Below are positions 36,384-48,500 of a stretch of 64,000 bases of DNA, one piece after another. The stretch is from Ptychodera flava (lineage: Eukaryota > Hemichordata > Enteropneusta > Ptychoderidae). Made by a program: the position numbers and the translations under genes. How positions within the stretch are numbered: position 1 is the first letter of the stretch; every line of letters begins with the position of its first letter. The stretch spans positions 14,224,361-14,288,360 of the forward strand of contig NC_091931.1 of NCBI RefSeq assembly GCF_041260155.1, written 5' to 3'. The notes beneath the pieces were generated by a model that was given only the letters and a program-made list of their open reading frames with translations, did no database searches and had not been told where the DNA came from.

Positions 36384-36582
36384 ATGCCACCAAAGAAGAA
36401 ACGTTGGAATTACTCATCTCCTGTTGGGAATTTGACCCACGGTAATGTCAAAGAGTGGCCAGGCCTTCCACATGACCCGAACTCGTCAGAACAAAAAGCG
36501 TACGAAGGATTGCTCGAGATTTTTGCCGGAACCATAGATCCCGATATCATCTACATGGTATTATCTGAAAATGAATTCAAAG
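36384..36582 (+). CDS. N4BP2: N4BP2-like exon 1 (CUE, first part)
   Basis: It starts MPPKKKRWNYSSPVGNLTHG and ends DPDIIYMVLSENEFK with a GTGAGA donor. The EIF...DPDIIYMVL segment is the first two CUE helices. The domain resumes in exon 2 as VETSIEALLKL. Confidence 0.9.
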
Positions 36583-39500
36583 GTGAGAAATATTCTTGGT
36601 TATGTCACAGGCAAAATTTGACATGTCAAAAGAATCTGGCCATATGAGTAAGTATTGTGCAGTACAGTGAACGTAACGTAAACAAGCAAGCACGATGGAC
36701 AAACGGCGTGCGTGGTTGTACTAACATCAGGTGATATAGATTAGTGATTAGTGTAGTCAGTTATTAACGAGATAAGAGGATGTGGTCTCTGTCAGGTCTG
36801 TCGATTTGGGTTGTCTAGAGACAAACCATAGTCATTACTTTTTCGGCTTTGCTTTCCACCGATGACATGATCCGTAATATACACCGTTCAATGTCACGAC
36901 AGGAGGGATTAGTGCTAAGTGGTCAATTATATTTTTCGAGTTCGACTCGGTTCACGTGCCATCGGCCGGATGTTCATCATTCAGAGTCACATGTACCCAC
37001 GTGCGAGTGTGGCCAGTCTTTCCCTGCAAAGAATCACAGTCCCTCCGTCCATCCATGTATTGGACCGTTTGTTATTCTATGCAGGAACAGACTGTTCCAT
37101 CCCTATCCAATACATTGATTGAGGAAGGGACTTTGCTGCAGTTTCGTAGCCTCGCAATTCCCCTTGAAGATTTTTTGTGTGGGTGGGCCCCACTTCCCCC
37201 CCCCCCCCCCCCCCACAAAAGATCTTCAAGTTGAGTTGTGGGTTACGAAACTGCAGCAATAAGGGACTGTGAAAGACGACAACAAAAGCCTGCCTTTCTC
37301 TTCATCCATTGTCGTATACCACTGGTGGTAGCCTAGTAACGGAAACAAGTACAAGAGGTGGTAGTTTTTCCACAGCACTGTTGAGGAATCCCTTGGACAC
37401 GATAGAGTCAATATCCATGATTACTCCTTTTCAACATTGCCTATACAAAATAGGATGGACTGCTGTATAATTTTAAAGGAATTGTCCATATTTTACTTGG
37501 GCTTCTAAAAGTGCACTCAACAACACTTTATAATTTCTTTTATCAAATTACCAAATTGTCGATATGAAAATGGATAAGAATGTCACTAATTTAATAAGGG
37601 TGGCAGCTGGCTTACTGAGCATACTGACCGTCTCTATTATTTGAGTCAAAATGGCTTTATCGATCTTGAGTCAAGGAACCCAGCACAAATCACATTGGCA
37701 CCACTGCTTCTCGGGAATGCTATGTCAAACTTTCAGAGAATCATAAGTGTAGAGGCTGTAGTGTTTCCGAGATATTGGGAAAAAATCAAATTGCTTGCAC
37801 TCCTCCTATTTATATAGTCCTGAGAATCACCACTTGAAAATTTAGGAAATCAACTGTAACAGTCACACAATGGTTGTTCACAGCCAAGTATCTCATTGAT
37901 CTTCAGTTTGTTGCCCTAATATGCGATAACAGGACATTCAACTGCTGTGTCAAAAGACTGACCTTGATATGAGCAAAATATTAACTAAGTTAAGTTTATG
38001 ATAAACCATTATCACATTACCCATCTTTTTGTTTCTTCTGTTCATGAAGAGAGGGAACCATAGCCAACTAGTAAACAGAAGTAGGATTTGAACTTTTTCT
38101 GTCAAATTGTACAAAATCAACAATTTCTGACAGTGTAGCTTCTTACTTCATTTTTCAGACAATTAATCGTAAAAAAGTAACTTTTTTACTGAGATGGAAA
38201 AACCAATCATGAATAAATTTTTATGTGTATTTTTTGTCATGTTGGCAAAGAGGGGTGGGGGAAGTGGACACTACCATGATAGATCATAAACAGTAGACTT
38301 GAGTCTATGGATTGAGGAACTTTATTCAAAATGAGACGTTTCAGATAGTTCACACCTCAAAAATAAGAGAAAATTTTGCTCAAACCCATTTAAGTCAACT
38401 TTCGACCATTCTCTTTCAAAATCAAGAATAAAAATCAGGCACTGTGAGTCACCTGCTTTGGGTACTAGAAAAACAAAGTACCCAATACTTATCGATATTT
38501 GAAAGTCAAAATGGCCAATTTTCCCCTGTGTTATCTCTATGAGCCAAGAGGGAAAATAAAATTTCGGGTTTTTCACAAAACTAAGCTGGTAAAAACTTTA
38601 TGTACTCCATAAGCTTCAAAATGATCCCCCACAAGTGGTAGGCCAAAAGAATATCATTAAAGTTTGAGACTCCATACATCTCTCCCCGAGGCACGTTCTG
38701 CCATAAACACATGGATAGAGGGACTGTACTGTGAATGAACAGCAAACAGGTTTCGAAAGATCAATACAACAAGTACATGTACCACTATGTAGGCTTTATG
38801 CAGCGTATGACACAAGTGTCAACACTGCATGTTAATATGGAGCACATTTAAGCAATGAATTACATGATTTTTTTCTATCGATGAAATTCCAACCTGTTGT
38901 TTCATGATTTGCTCAGCTCTAGTTGTACAGAAAGGTGGGAAGTCTATCAAAATTTGAGTTTGTATGAAACCATAGATGCTGGGAAAAAACTAGTTTCTAT
39001 AATGAAACAAACCACTTTGTAATTAAAGGGACATACAGTAGTTCTTAATGTGGCTCACCTATTGTTCTATGTGTGTACAAATTTAATTCACTCTTTGTAA
39101 GCTTTTGTTTTCCATTGATTCTCATCTGTGGTGATTCTGTTTTAAATTCATCAGGCTAAAAATATTCAGTTTACCATTATGATGGCCCTGAGGAATATGG
39201 CACTGAGTAATTGATGACATGTGTTGTACTCTTCAGTCATCTATTTTTCTGAAGCCATACTCATCTTCACTTTCCATCTACACAAATGTATTTACTGCTG
39301 TTACCAGTATGTGCTGATACAGGGAGTAATTTTGTCATGTCATGTTGAAACAAGATTTTTTCAAATGAGTTTGTAGAGCTCACCACAATGAAGTTAAAAA
39401 ACCCACTGACCACTGTACATCACAAAATGCATCCGCTTGGTATACTTTCAATACAGTCTACAATTTTTAAATGCCAACCTCATGTAAAGTAATTTGTCTA

Positions 39501-42500
39501 TCTGTGGGGCCAAGGCATTCACACCACAATCTCCACAACCACTAAGCATGACAGGCTGCTGAAGTTTAGTATTCCTTCAATTTATTCTGTTTTGATCTTA
39601 CATGCCCACAGACTTGGAGCAAGTCTATCTATACAGTAGTGTATAAAGTGCACATCTTGTCACAGATGTGAAATTTTAGGCTTTAAAAAATGGAGACAAG
39701 CAACTGTTGCAACATCTTTGTTAAGAACTATACACTATGCCATCAGCAGCAGATGGTGACCTTTTCACCTCAGAAATAATACAAATGATATTCACCCAAA
39801 ATATCAAGCCTATTCTACCTGGAAAAATGGCTCAAATATAAATCACCAGTGCCGTTCCTCTCATCATAACCATGAAATGCATGCAAAGCGCCCTCATGGA
39901 ACCCCTACATAACTCTGTCCCCTGTTAGTGTTACACATATGCAAAGATCTGCAGTACAGATAGCCAAGTACACACTGTACTATACCGGTTATCTCCCTTG
40001 AGCTCCTAATACCTTTGACATTTACTCAGTTACTGGAACTCTTTACTGTAATTGCATGTATGTTTAATAACCTTTGTAATCAGGTAATGAGGTCGTAAAA
40101 CAATGATTAAAGAGGCTGATTAAAAACAATTTAATTCCATGGAAAACAATCAAAAATACATGAAATGCCATTGGCAGCATGTATGTTTACTGAAATTTGA
40201 CACGTTTGAATTTAAATTATGGTATGTTTGTATTGCAATCCCAACCTTTCATTTTATTTCTCTGTTTTGAGGTGTTTGTCTGCTTTGGTTTCACACAAGA
40301 AAAACAATTTGAATTTTGCTGTTTCTTCATAAAAGTGGCTAGCTGAAGTCAAAACGTGGAAAAGGTATCAGAAACTGATCTACTATAGACAGTTGTTATA
40401 AAGAATTATCGGACCCGGCTGAGTTCTAAATGATTTTATACAGAAAAAGGCATGCTGCAGATAAGAATTGTCAAGCTTTATTGGACCTGAGTTCCAAAGA
40501 GTTGACAGGAATTATCAAGCTATATTAGACTGGCATGCTTTAGACAGGCATTATCAGACCAAGGAGCCAAAGGGTAACAGGCACACTGAAACATTAGTTA
40601 TCAAACTGTATCAGACCTGTGTACTACAGATCTGATAGTAGTTACAGGCCATACAGTATCAGATCTTGAGTACCAGTTTTCACTTTTCTTTAGACTTGGT
40701 TCAAGTCTGTGATTCGTGAATGTTTGAGTGGAGTGAACGCAATAATTTGTATTTTGCTTTCATGTGAAACGAGCACGTGAGTGGATGTTATGAGTGAGGT
40801 GAATGCTATACAGGTGAGTTTCACTCGGAATCACAGACTTGGCTTTCTAGCAGGGTTTGCGTTGCTATAAATTATTTATGAGATGACGTTTTTATTTACT
40901 TATATATTATTCATAAGATGTCAAGTGCGATCACTCCCACAAAAGTCAGCACGACCTCTGTTGTATCCCCGAAAAGGCATGAAACTATCTATGTTGTTTG
41001 TGAGGCCCATGTTGCAAAATGCGATAATCGTCGCCGGTTATTCAAGGATGGAAAAAAGACACTATCCTGTGAAGAAATATAGTTTGTCGTCAGTACAAGT
41101 CTTGACCCCTTTCTGCTAGCCGAGATTGTATTCGTCTGCTTGCCTCCGTACGGAGGCAAGCGGACAAATAGAATCTAGGCTACCTTTCTGCACACTCATG
41201 TGAGTTGCAGATCATGCAGAATCGGGCATCGACTTTGCTGAGAAGCCTCCAGCGGTTTCGACCGGGGGCTCCGACAACAGATCAAATCTACATGATTTTG
41301 TCGGGACCAAAGAAGAAGTTGTCAAGCGGCTCGTTCCCAGTGAAAACCAAAGGCCCAGCAAAAGGGTCCTAATAGACACCACTAACACTAAGCTCATGCG
41401 TTCTCCTTATTGGCCAGAATAATGGCTGGAGCTGCCAATTATTTTGTATTTGTTTGACGTCACTGTGTACACAGTCCGTCTGGCCGCCGGTACTTTGCAA
41501 GAAGTCCAAGTCGGTGAATCCGGCAGAAACTAACTCACTATACTGCGCAGACTCAAAGGTAACGCATTCAATCGCTGGGAAAACCTGGCCTGGGCTACCA
41601 AATTCCGAATAGGTTTGTACGAAATAGGAGAGACACAAGAGAAACTATTATAAAATTTATTTTTTAAAAATTCACCGACTTGAACCAATTCTAACTTTTC
41701 TTGAGAGTGATACTGAAATGTGCCCTCCTTAATATTAGTTATTAGTGATCCAATGAAAGCATCCAGAAGTCTAGCTTTGGTTTTAGTAATCATGATGACA
41801 AAAGTGGTCTCCGGCTGATGATACTGATTTAGACATCAATATTGGGATCGCCGTTCCGGACAAACAGCGCATGTTGATGGTTTTTAGCTTGTCAGTACAA
41901 GAGTTTGGTGTTTTTGATATCGGTTGCATTAACTCAACACACACAGACTGAAATCTTGATACATTTATGGCAGATGATATAAGTTAAGGGATTTGTAGGA
42001 CACCCCATTAACCCTTTGAGCGCCAAAGTCCATTTTTGTCACTTTTATAAAATATACTCCAGTCAATTTATTTTTCAGATTTTTGCCAAAATTTTGATTA
42101 AAAACTTTAGTCAATGAAATCTTATGTCCATTTGGTCCAAAATTATCAAAAACAAATAACAGAAAATCATATAAAAATTGGTGAAATGTTTCACTCAAAT
42201 TTTGTTGGAAAAATTTACAACACTGAAAGGGTTAATTCATGATTCGCTGTAATTATTGATAAATATTACATTAATTTTGTTTTCATTATTCTATATAAGG
42301 TAAAATCTCCCATATTTTAATGTCAAAATCATGCCAAAATGCCTAGTGCTGAATCTGTAACCACAGCCAGCATATGTGTGATGGCAACATGTTATTGTTG
42401 ACAATCAAATTTTAGATTTGACTGGAATGCATTTGTCAACAAATCATATTGCATGTTATATGCAAAGATTTGTGTCAGTAAGGCTAATATTTTGTATTTC

Positions 42501-45500
42501 AATGTACATTGGTGAGAACGAAAAGAACGTCTTCTTGTTTCCTGGACTAAAAATAAAAACAATGAAATTTCCATCAAAAGTTACGCTTATTTTCCCTTTA
42601 AGGTGGCTGGAAAGGCTAGAGCGTCAGTTATAAACTTCAATAAAACTAATATAAAAGTAGTTTTAACAATTTTGCTGTATTTGAAGTACTTTTTAATAAA
42701 TCACATTTTGAAATTTGAAAGAATTTTTTAATAATTTTTTGATATGTAAACCCATGTAAAATCATAAAAACAAATTTTATTTACAAATCCTGACGTACAC
42801 ATCTTACAATTAATAGTGTCAACATATTTATAACTAATTTGGTAATATTAGTACTATCCAATTATTATTAAATTCAAATATGTAAAAAAAATATGAAAAA
42901 TTAAATTTTAATATTTACTGGTGTCATATTTCAAAACCATGGCTGCAAATATAAATTTTGATATTCTTTGGAGAAAGTATTAACTGAGGGAGTTATCCTG
43001 AAAATTTGAACTAAATATCTTGATTCTAACACTTGAAACTTGACATTAACTCTGAGAAAAGAATTGATGCAAAAATAGCCTTTCCAGCCACCTTAATTGT
43101 ATGCACACATTTTTATTGTTGATCAAACAGTTTGTGAGGGAATTTTATTTGTCTCTTTGTTAATAGGTAGGCACATTATTTAAACTGTAAAGACTCATTT
43201 TTGAACAGAACAGGTTTTCAAAGGGGTTTATATCGCAAGCAATTGAAATCAGAAATCTCAGGCTTAGCCAAGGAAAACTTGTGACACTGTACTGGGAACC
43301 ATAGGCTGTCAACATCAGATGCACAATTTGTGTCTGTGTGTGTTCTGAGCCTTACTTGACCATACAGTGAGGACAAGCTTAGGCCAGAGTAATTAAATTC
43401 ATTGTTTTGCGTCTACTCAAACCTTTAAATTGTTAGCAGGTAAGGGGTTCAAAAAACACGCGGAGAAAATTTGTGTTTACTTGATTGTTTTCATGTAATG
43501 TGAGTGCCCATTCAAGAATAAAAGCAGAAACATATTTTGTGGCTCTACACTTTACACTACAGTATGACATTCTGCAAGCATCCAGGCGTTTTAGAAAGTA
43601 AAATTTGCAAAAATTGTGAACAAAGAATTGTTGGCAGAAATGCTAGGCAGGAGAGTCCCATTTTACATACACTGTGTACTAGTATGTTCTTCATGGAAAA
43701 CTCTAAAAAGCCCAACTTGCATGGGGGCGCAAAACAAAGAAAGTCATTACTTGGCCGTACAATTTGTTTCTGCCAATACTTTGTGTCCTTCAAAATGAAG
43801 GCATACTAATACATCATACAGTGACATGTTCCCTATGTACACGCACACCTGTCCTAGGATTGATAAAGTTAATTATCGACCAGCCTGTGTATCATAACTG
43901 ACCATTCACATCACACCAAATGATATAAAATACAAGTTACTGTGTACACCGACCAGCATCAAACTCTGACCTTTGGGTATTTCCCACGTAGAAGGGAGAA
44001 AAAAAATGGCGAATTGCCTGAACAGTCGACGCAAAGGAACAATATTGCCCATACACTTCAGGTTGTGAAAGAGTCATTGTTGTTGAATTGGTGAATAGTT
44101 TGGTTTCACTTTCAAGGTAGGTGCAGGTTTTGCATCAGAAGTTTGGAAAGCCAGACAATTTTCCCCCAAAGTATTGAATTATGTTCTGCACAGGTCACTG
44201 TGTAATATAGGGGAAGACATTTTACATTGTCATCAAACCAATGTTCACCTCACATGGTGTTCAAAAATATATGCAACCTGATCTAGCCTTACCTAATGAT
44301 TTTTTTCACATTTCTAAAATTTTGCTATGGCTCAATTTTTATGTATATCAGCGATTGTTTTACATAGAAACAAAAGAATCTTGATGACTTCGAAGTTCCT
44401 TGACTGGCTGGTATCAAAAACTCACAGTTTGACAACGGAGTTGTTAGCTGTTTACATAATACTGTTGATGCAACATTTTTGAATGGATTTTGTTGGTTGC
44501 AAAGTTTCTTTGTTTAATTCTTCACCCAATAGCTATGTTGAACAAAGACAGTACAGCAAAGATTTGTGCTGTCAGTTGGTTAGACTGGTTTCTCGCTCTT
44601 TTCGCCTTATCATTTCAATAGGTCATGTAGACATGTCTTTGCAAGAAACTGTTAACTGATTATTTGTCTGTGTAGTGGCGGCTTTATGATTTGGCAAACT
44701 ATACTCACTGCAGGACAGTTGCAACACATGCATGCATTTATGGGGCTGTGGATAAATAAAAAAATGTGCATTGCTGGGTACAAAGAAAAAAACTAATTAT
44801 TTCTAGGGGGTGGGGGTTTAACTCAGTTTCCGTCATTGTGCACAAAACCAAAAGTGTGCATTGCTGGGTACAAAGAAAAAAACTAATTATTTCTAGGGGG
44901 TAGGGGTTTAACTCAGTTTCCGTCATTGTGCACAAAACCACACAACCTACCTGGTATATGCCATGATTACTCTCTCAAAATTCCAAATCTGCGTGATACC
45001 GAATAACTTCTTTATGTTGAAATGTTTTGTTACTCACAAACCTAGCCAGTTCAGAGTTCATAAACTCCCAACAACCTACCGGTATGTGAGCATTTTATCA
45101 TGTTTTGCAAAATTTAAATCATAATTTCATCACCAGACATTTGCCTTCCAACCTTTTATCAGTGAGGGGGGGGATGGGTGGGGGTGGAAGGAGTCAATTG
45201 AGGTCCAGTGCAACGAGTATATTTGCAATGCACATTTTAATTGTCCACAGTCCTGCAGCCTTTCAACCCCTCTCTCCTTATTGCAAGTCCATACTACACA
45301 TTTTGAATTACAGATTTGGCTGCAACCAATTCAGATGAAGGGGGTCTGCAAAAGCTTCTTACAATGTTTTAATAGTTACAACCTCTGTTCCTGTACATGA
45401 CTGGCAAGGAGGTATTTTCACTGCCAAGGCTGATTATTTTACAGAGGAGGTGTATGTGCAAAGCACCCCTGAGCTTACATCTACTTGGTACTCATCCTAT

Positions 45501-48500
45501 TAAAATAGACAATTTCATAGTAGATATAAAGTTTTAAACAGAGAACTTGTAAATCGAAATCAACTAATAGAAAACAGAGGTAATTTACATAATCCTATGT
45601 GTATGTCCCAGCCAATCAGCTGTACTCACTGAGTTATGCATGAGACTTCCAGCCAATCAATAGATAAACATAAAGATTACCCAAGTTATGGGAGCATCTG
45701 TATGAATAAAATTATACTTTTAAAGCATGAACAGTTTGATACATAGTGTGGCTATCTGTAGTGAGTTTATAAAGGATTTTAACTTGAAGTGATTTCAAAC
45801 TTGCTGTAGTGGTCCATTGATTTGTTCAATATGAGTCTGTATTTGTGTCCAATCATTTCATTATCCTCGTCACATTGCTGATTCTGTAGGTGACCAAAAC
45901 AATGTTTGACCTAGTTTGACTTATTGACCCACACTTAATAGTATCCTTCGAAGAAAATAACATTCCTGGCCATGGCAATGCAAACCTTACTTCTCTAACA
46001 AACCTCTGTAAATGCATATTAAGCCATACATTGTATGCACCAGCCCCAAAATGGAACATTACCATAATTTCTATAGAGTGAAATCTAGTCCCCAGTGCTT
46101 TTGTTATGTTTGAGAAGCACATCATTTTGCGATGAATGGGTTAATAATTAGCATGAATTTTATCAGCTTGTGTCACTATGCACAGGTTGAGGAGGATTTC
46201 ACAAAATCCATCCAGTTTAAAAGTTTATTAGTCCCCACGGACACCGTCCGGGGGGACTTATAGGTTTGGTCATGTCCGTGCGTGCGTCCGTGCGTGCGTC
46301 CGTCCGTCCGTCCGTGCGTCCGTCCGTTCACGCAGATATCTCAGAGATGCAAGGAGCGATTTCATTCAAACTTGGTACAAGGATTACTTCATATGTCATA
46401 CAGATGCACGTCGATTTGTTTTGTGATATGATCCAATATGGCCGCCAGGCGGCCATTTTATTACGATATTTTCATGTACAGAGCCATAACTCAGACATGT
46501 TTCAACCGATTTTATTCAAAGTTGGTACAAGGACATTGACCAGTGTCATAGATATGCATGTCGATTTGTTTTGTGATACGATCCAATATGGCCGCCTGGC
46601 GGCCATTTTATTACGATTTTTTCATGTACAGAGCCATAACTCAGACATGTTTCAACCAATTTTATTCAAAGTTGGTACAAGGACATTGACCAATGTCATA
46701 GATATGCAAGTCTATTTGTTTTGTGATACGATCCAATATGGCCGCCTGGCGGCCATTTTATTACGATTTTTTCATGTACAGAGCCATAACTCAGACATGT
46801 TTCAACCGATTTTATTCAAAGTTGGTACAAGGACATTGACAAATGTCATAGATATGCAAGTCTATTTGTTTCGTGATACGATCCAATATGGCCGCCTGGC
46901 GGCCATTTTATTACGATTTTTTCATGTACAGAGCCATAACTCAGACATGTTTCAACCAATTTTATTCAAAGTTGGTACAAGGACATTGACAAATGTCATA
47001 GATATGCAAGTCTATTTGTTTCGTGATACGATCCAATATGGCCGCCTGGCGGCCATTTTATTACGATGTTTTCATGTACAGAGCCATAATACTCAGACAT
47101 GTATCAAGCGAATTTATTCAAAGTTGGTACAAGGAGATTGACTACTGTCATACATATGCATGTCAATTTGTTATGTGATACGATCCAATATGGCTGCCGT
47201 GCGGCCATTTTGTTACGATTTTTTCATGTACAGAGCCATAATACTCAGGCATATCTCAAACGATATTATTCAAAGTTGGTACAAGGACATTAACCTATGT
47301 CATACATATGTAGGTCTTTCTTGTATGTAGGTCATTCTTGGCCATTGAGCGCTATCTGTATCAAAGTATTTTTATCACAGACCTAATTAATGAAGAGGAC
47401 TCTATCCTCTCTGAGGACATGTAATCAAAGTACCCATTAACAAGTGGGGACTGTGTCATCAACGATGACTTGTTTGATTTAAATCTAGATCGGTTGATCT
47501 TCAATATGCCAGAAACCAAAGTATATCAGCAGGCACCTTTCCTAGTCTTTTTTTTCATTTCTTAACGACTTTCTTAACGACTAATGGGGCACTTCACAAT
47601 TGTAAATCAAAGGATCAAACACTTCAACTTTTGATAGTATTTTCATTATTGCTGCTCCAGAAAACTGTGAGACAATAAACAATATGTGCACATAGCACAA
47701 TTGCCATAACTTAAGATATTTTGCTCAAGAAAACAAGTACATTTTTGCCTCGTTCTCCCTGGAATATGTTGAAATACTAAGTACAGGAGTTGTCAAGACT
47801 GTACATTTTGTATAGTTGTCAACAATAACATTGAGATTATACGTGTACAGGTTAAAGTGGCAGTCTTCAATCCCTGGGTCTCTGCACCGGTGATGGTTTA
47901 CATGGATTGCTTATATGATTTTGATCCTCAAGTTTGTTGAGGTTCAAAACAGAGACTGTAGCTGATACAAAAATCTGCATATTTAACACCAGTCATTTAG
48001 ACATGATTTGTATAAATTGAAAAAAAAATACATGAAAAGTTACAGGTACACATTAGGAGGGCATTGAAATGAAATTTCAAATTTTTTGCCTCGAAACGGA
48101 AATGATGCAAAAGTGTCATCGTCAACTTTGAATCAAGCTTTGAAATATTATCAGAATTGGTTTAGTTTGCCTAGGTACATGTAGGACTGATGCTCAGGTT
48201 ATATCGCAGCCAAGTTTTCCAGTGTTCCACTTAAGTTCAGTCACAAATTTACAAAAAACAAAGATAGAATCACACTCAATTGATCAAGTGAGCAAGTGAA
48301 ATTCCAATGTGTTGCAATACTTTGCTATCCGCGAACCACTATGCATATCAAAGAAGCAGAATTTCACTGATAAGACATTGGAGCAGTGAAAGGTCATGAA
48401 ATGTCAACATGCGTGGGTGTGTGGTACTGCTACATACCATAGTGATCTATTGTAGCTTTTGATAGTGATAAACATACCGTTCAATAAATTGAAAAGGTCA

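Larger units (their letters stand above)
40691..41693. mobile_element. Mutator-like element, long member with internal coding segment
   Basis: The 1003-bp element is flanked by the exact 9-mer ACTTTTCTT (40682-40690 and 41694-41702). The ends TAGACTTGGTTCAAGTC and the inverse of TAGAATTGGTTCAAGTC form inverted repeats. The first roughly 150 bp and last roughly 180 bp match the 305-bp member at 6974-7278. The middle is unique to this copy and GC-richer than the surroundings. It holds two open blocks with splice-like borders and a nested 66-bp palindrome. No transposase motif was recognised. Confidence 0.8.

Noticed and set aside
39601-39627. Third Mutator-like element ending in ACAGACTTGG...AAGTCTA
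   Set aside because: No matching left end with the same 9-bp flank was found. The only candidate near 38296 has a different flank.
45900-46145. Another TTAA MITE ending ATGGGTTAATAATT
   Set aside because: No partner TTAACCCAT end was found upstream.
46266-47141. 291-codon frame as a protein-coding gene
   Set aside because: It is fully explained by a stop-free 150-bp tandem unit inside a repeat element. It starts in a (GTCC)n tract, and no promoter or splice context is evident.
46361-47290. CRISPR-like array
   Set aside because: Units are contiguous with no unique spacers, and the DNA is eukaryotic.
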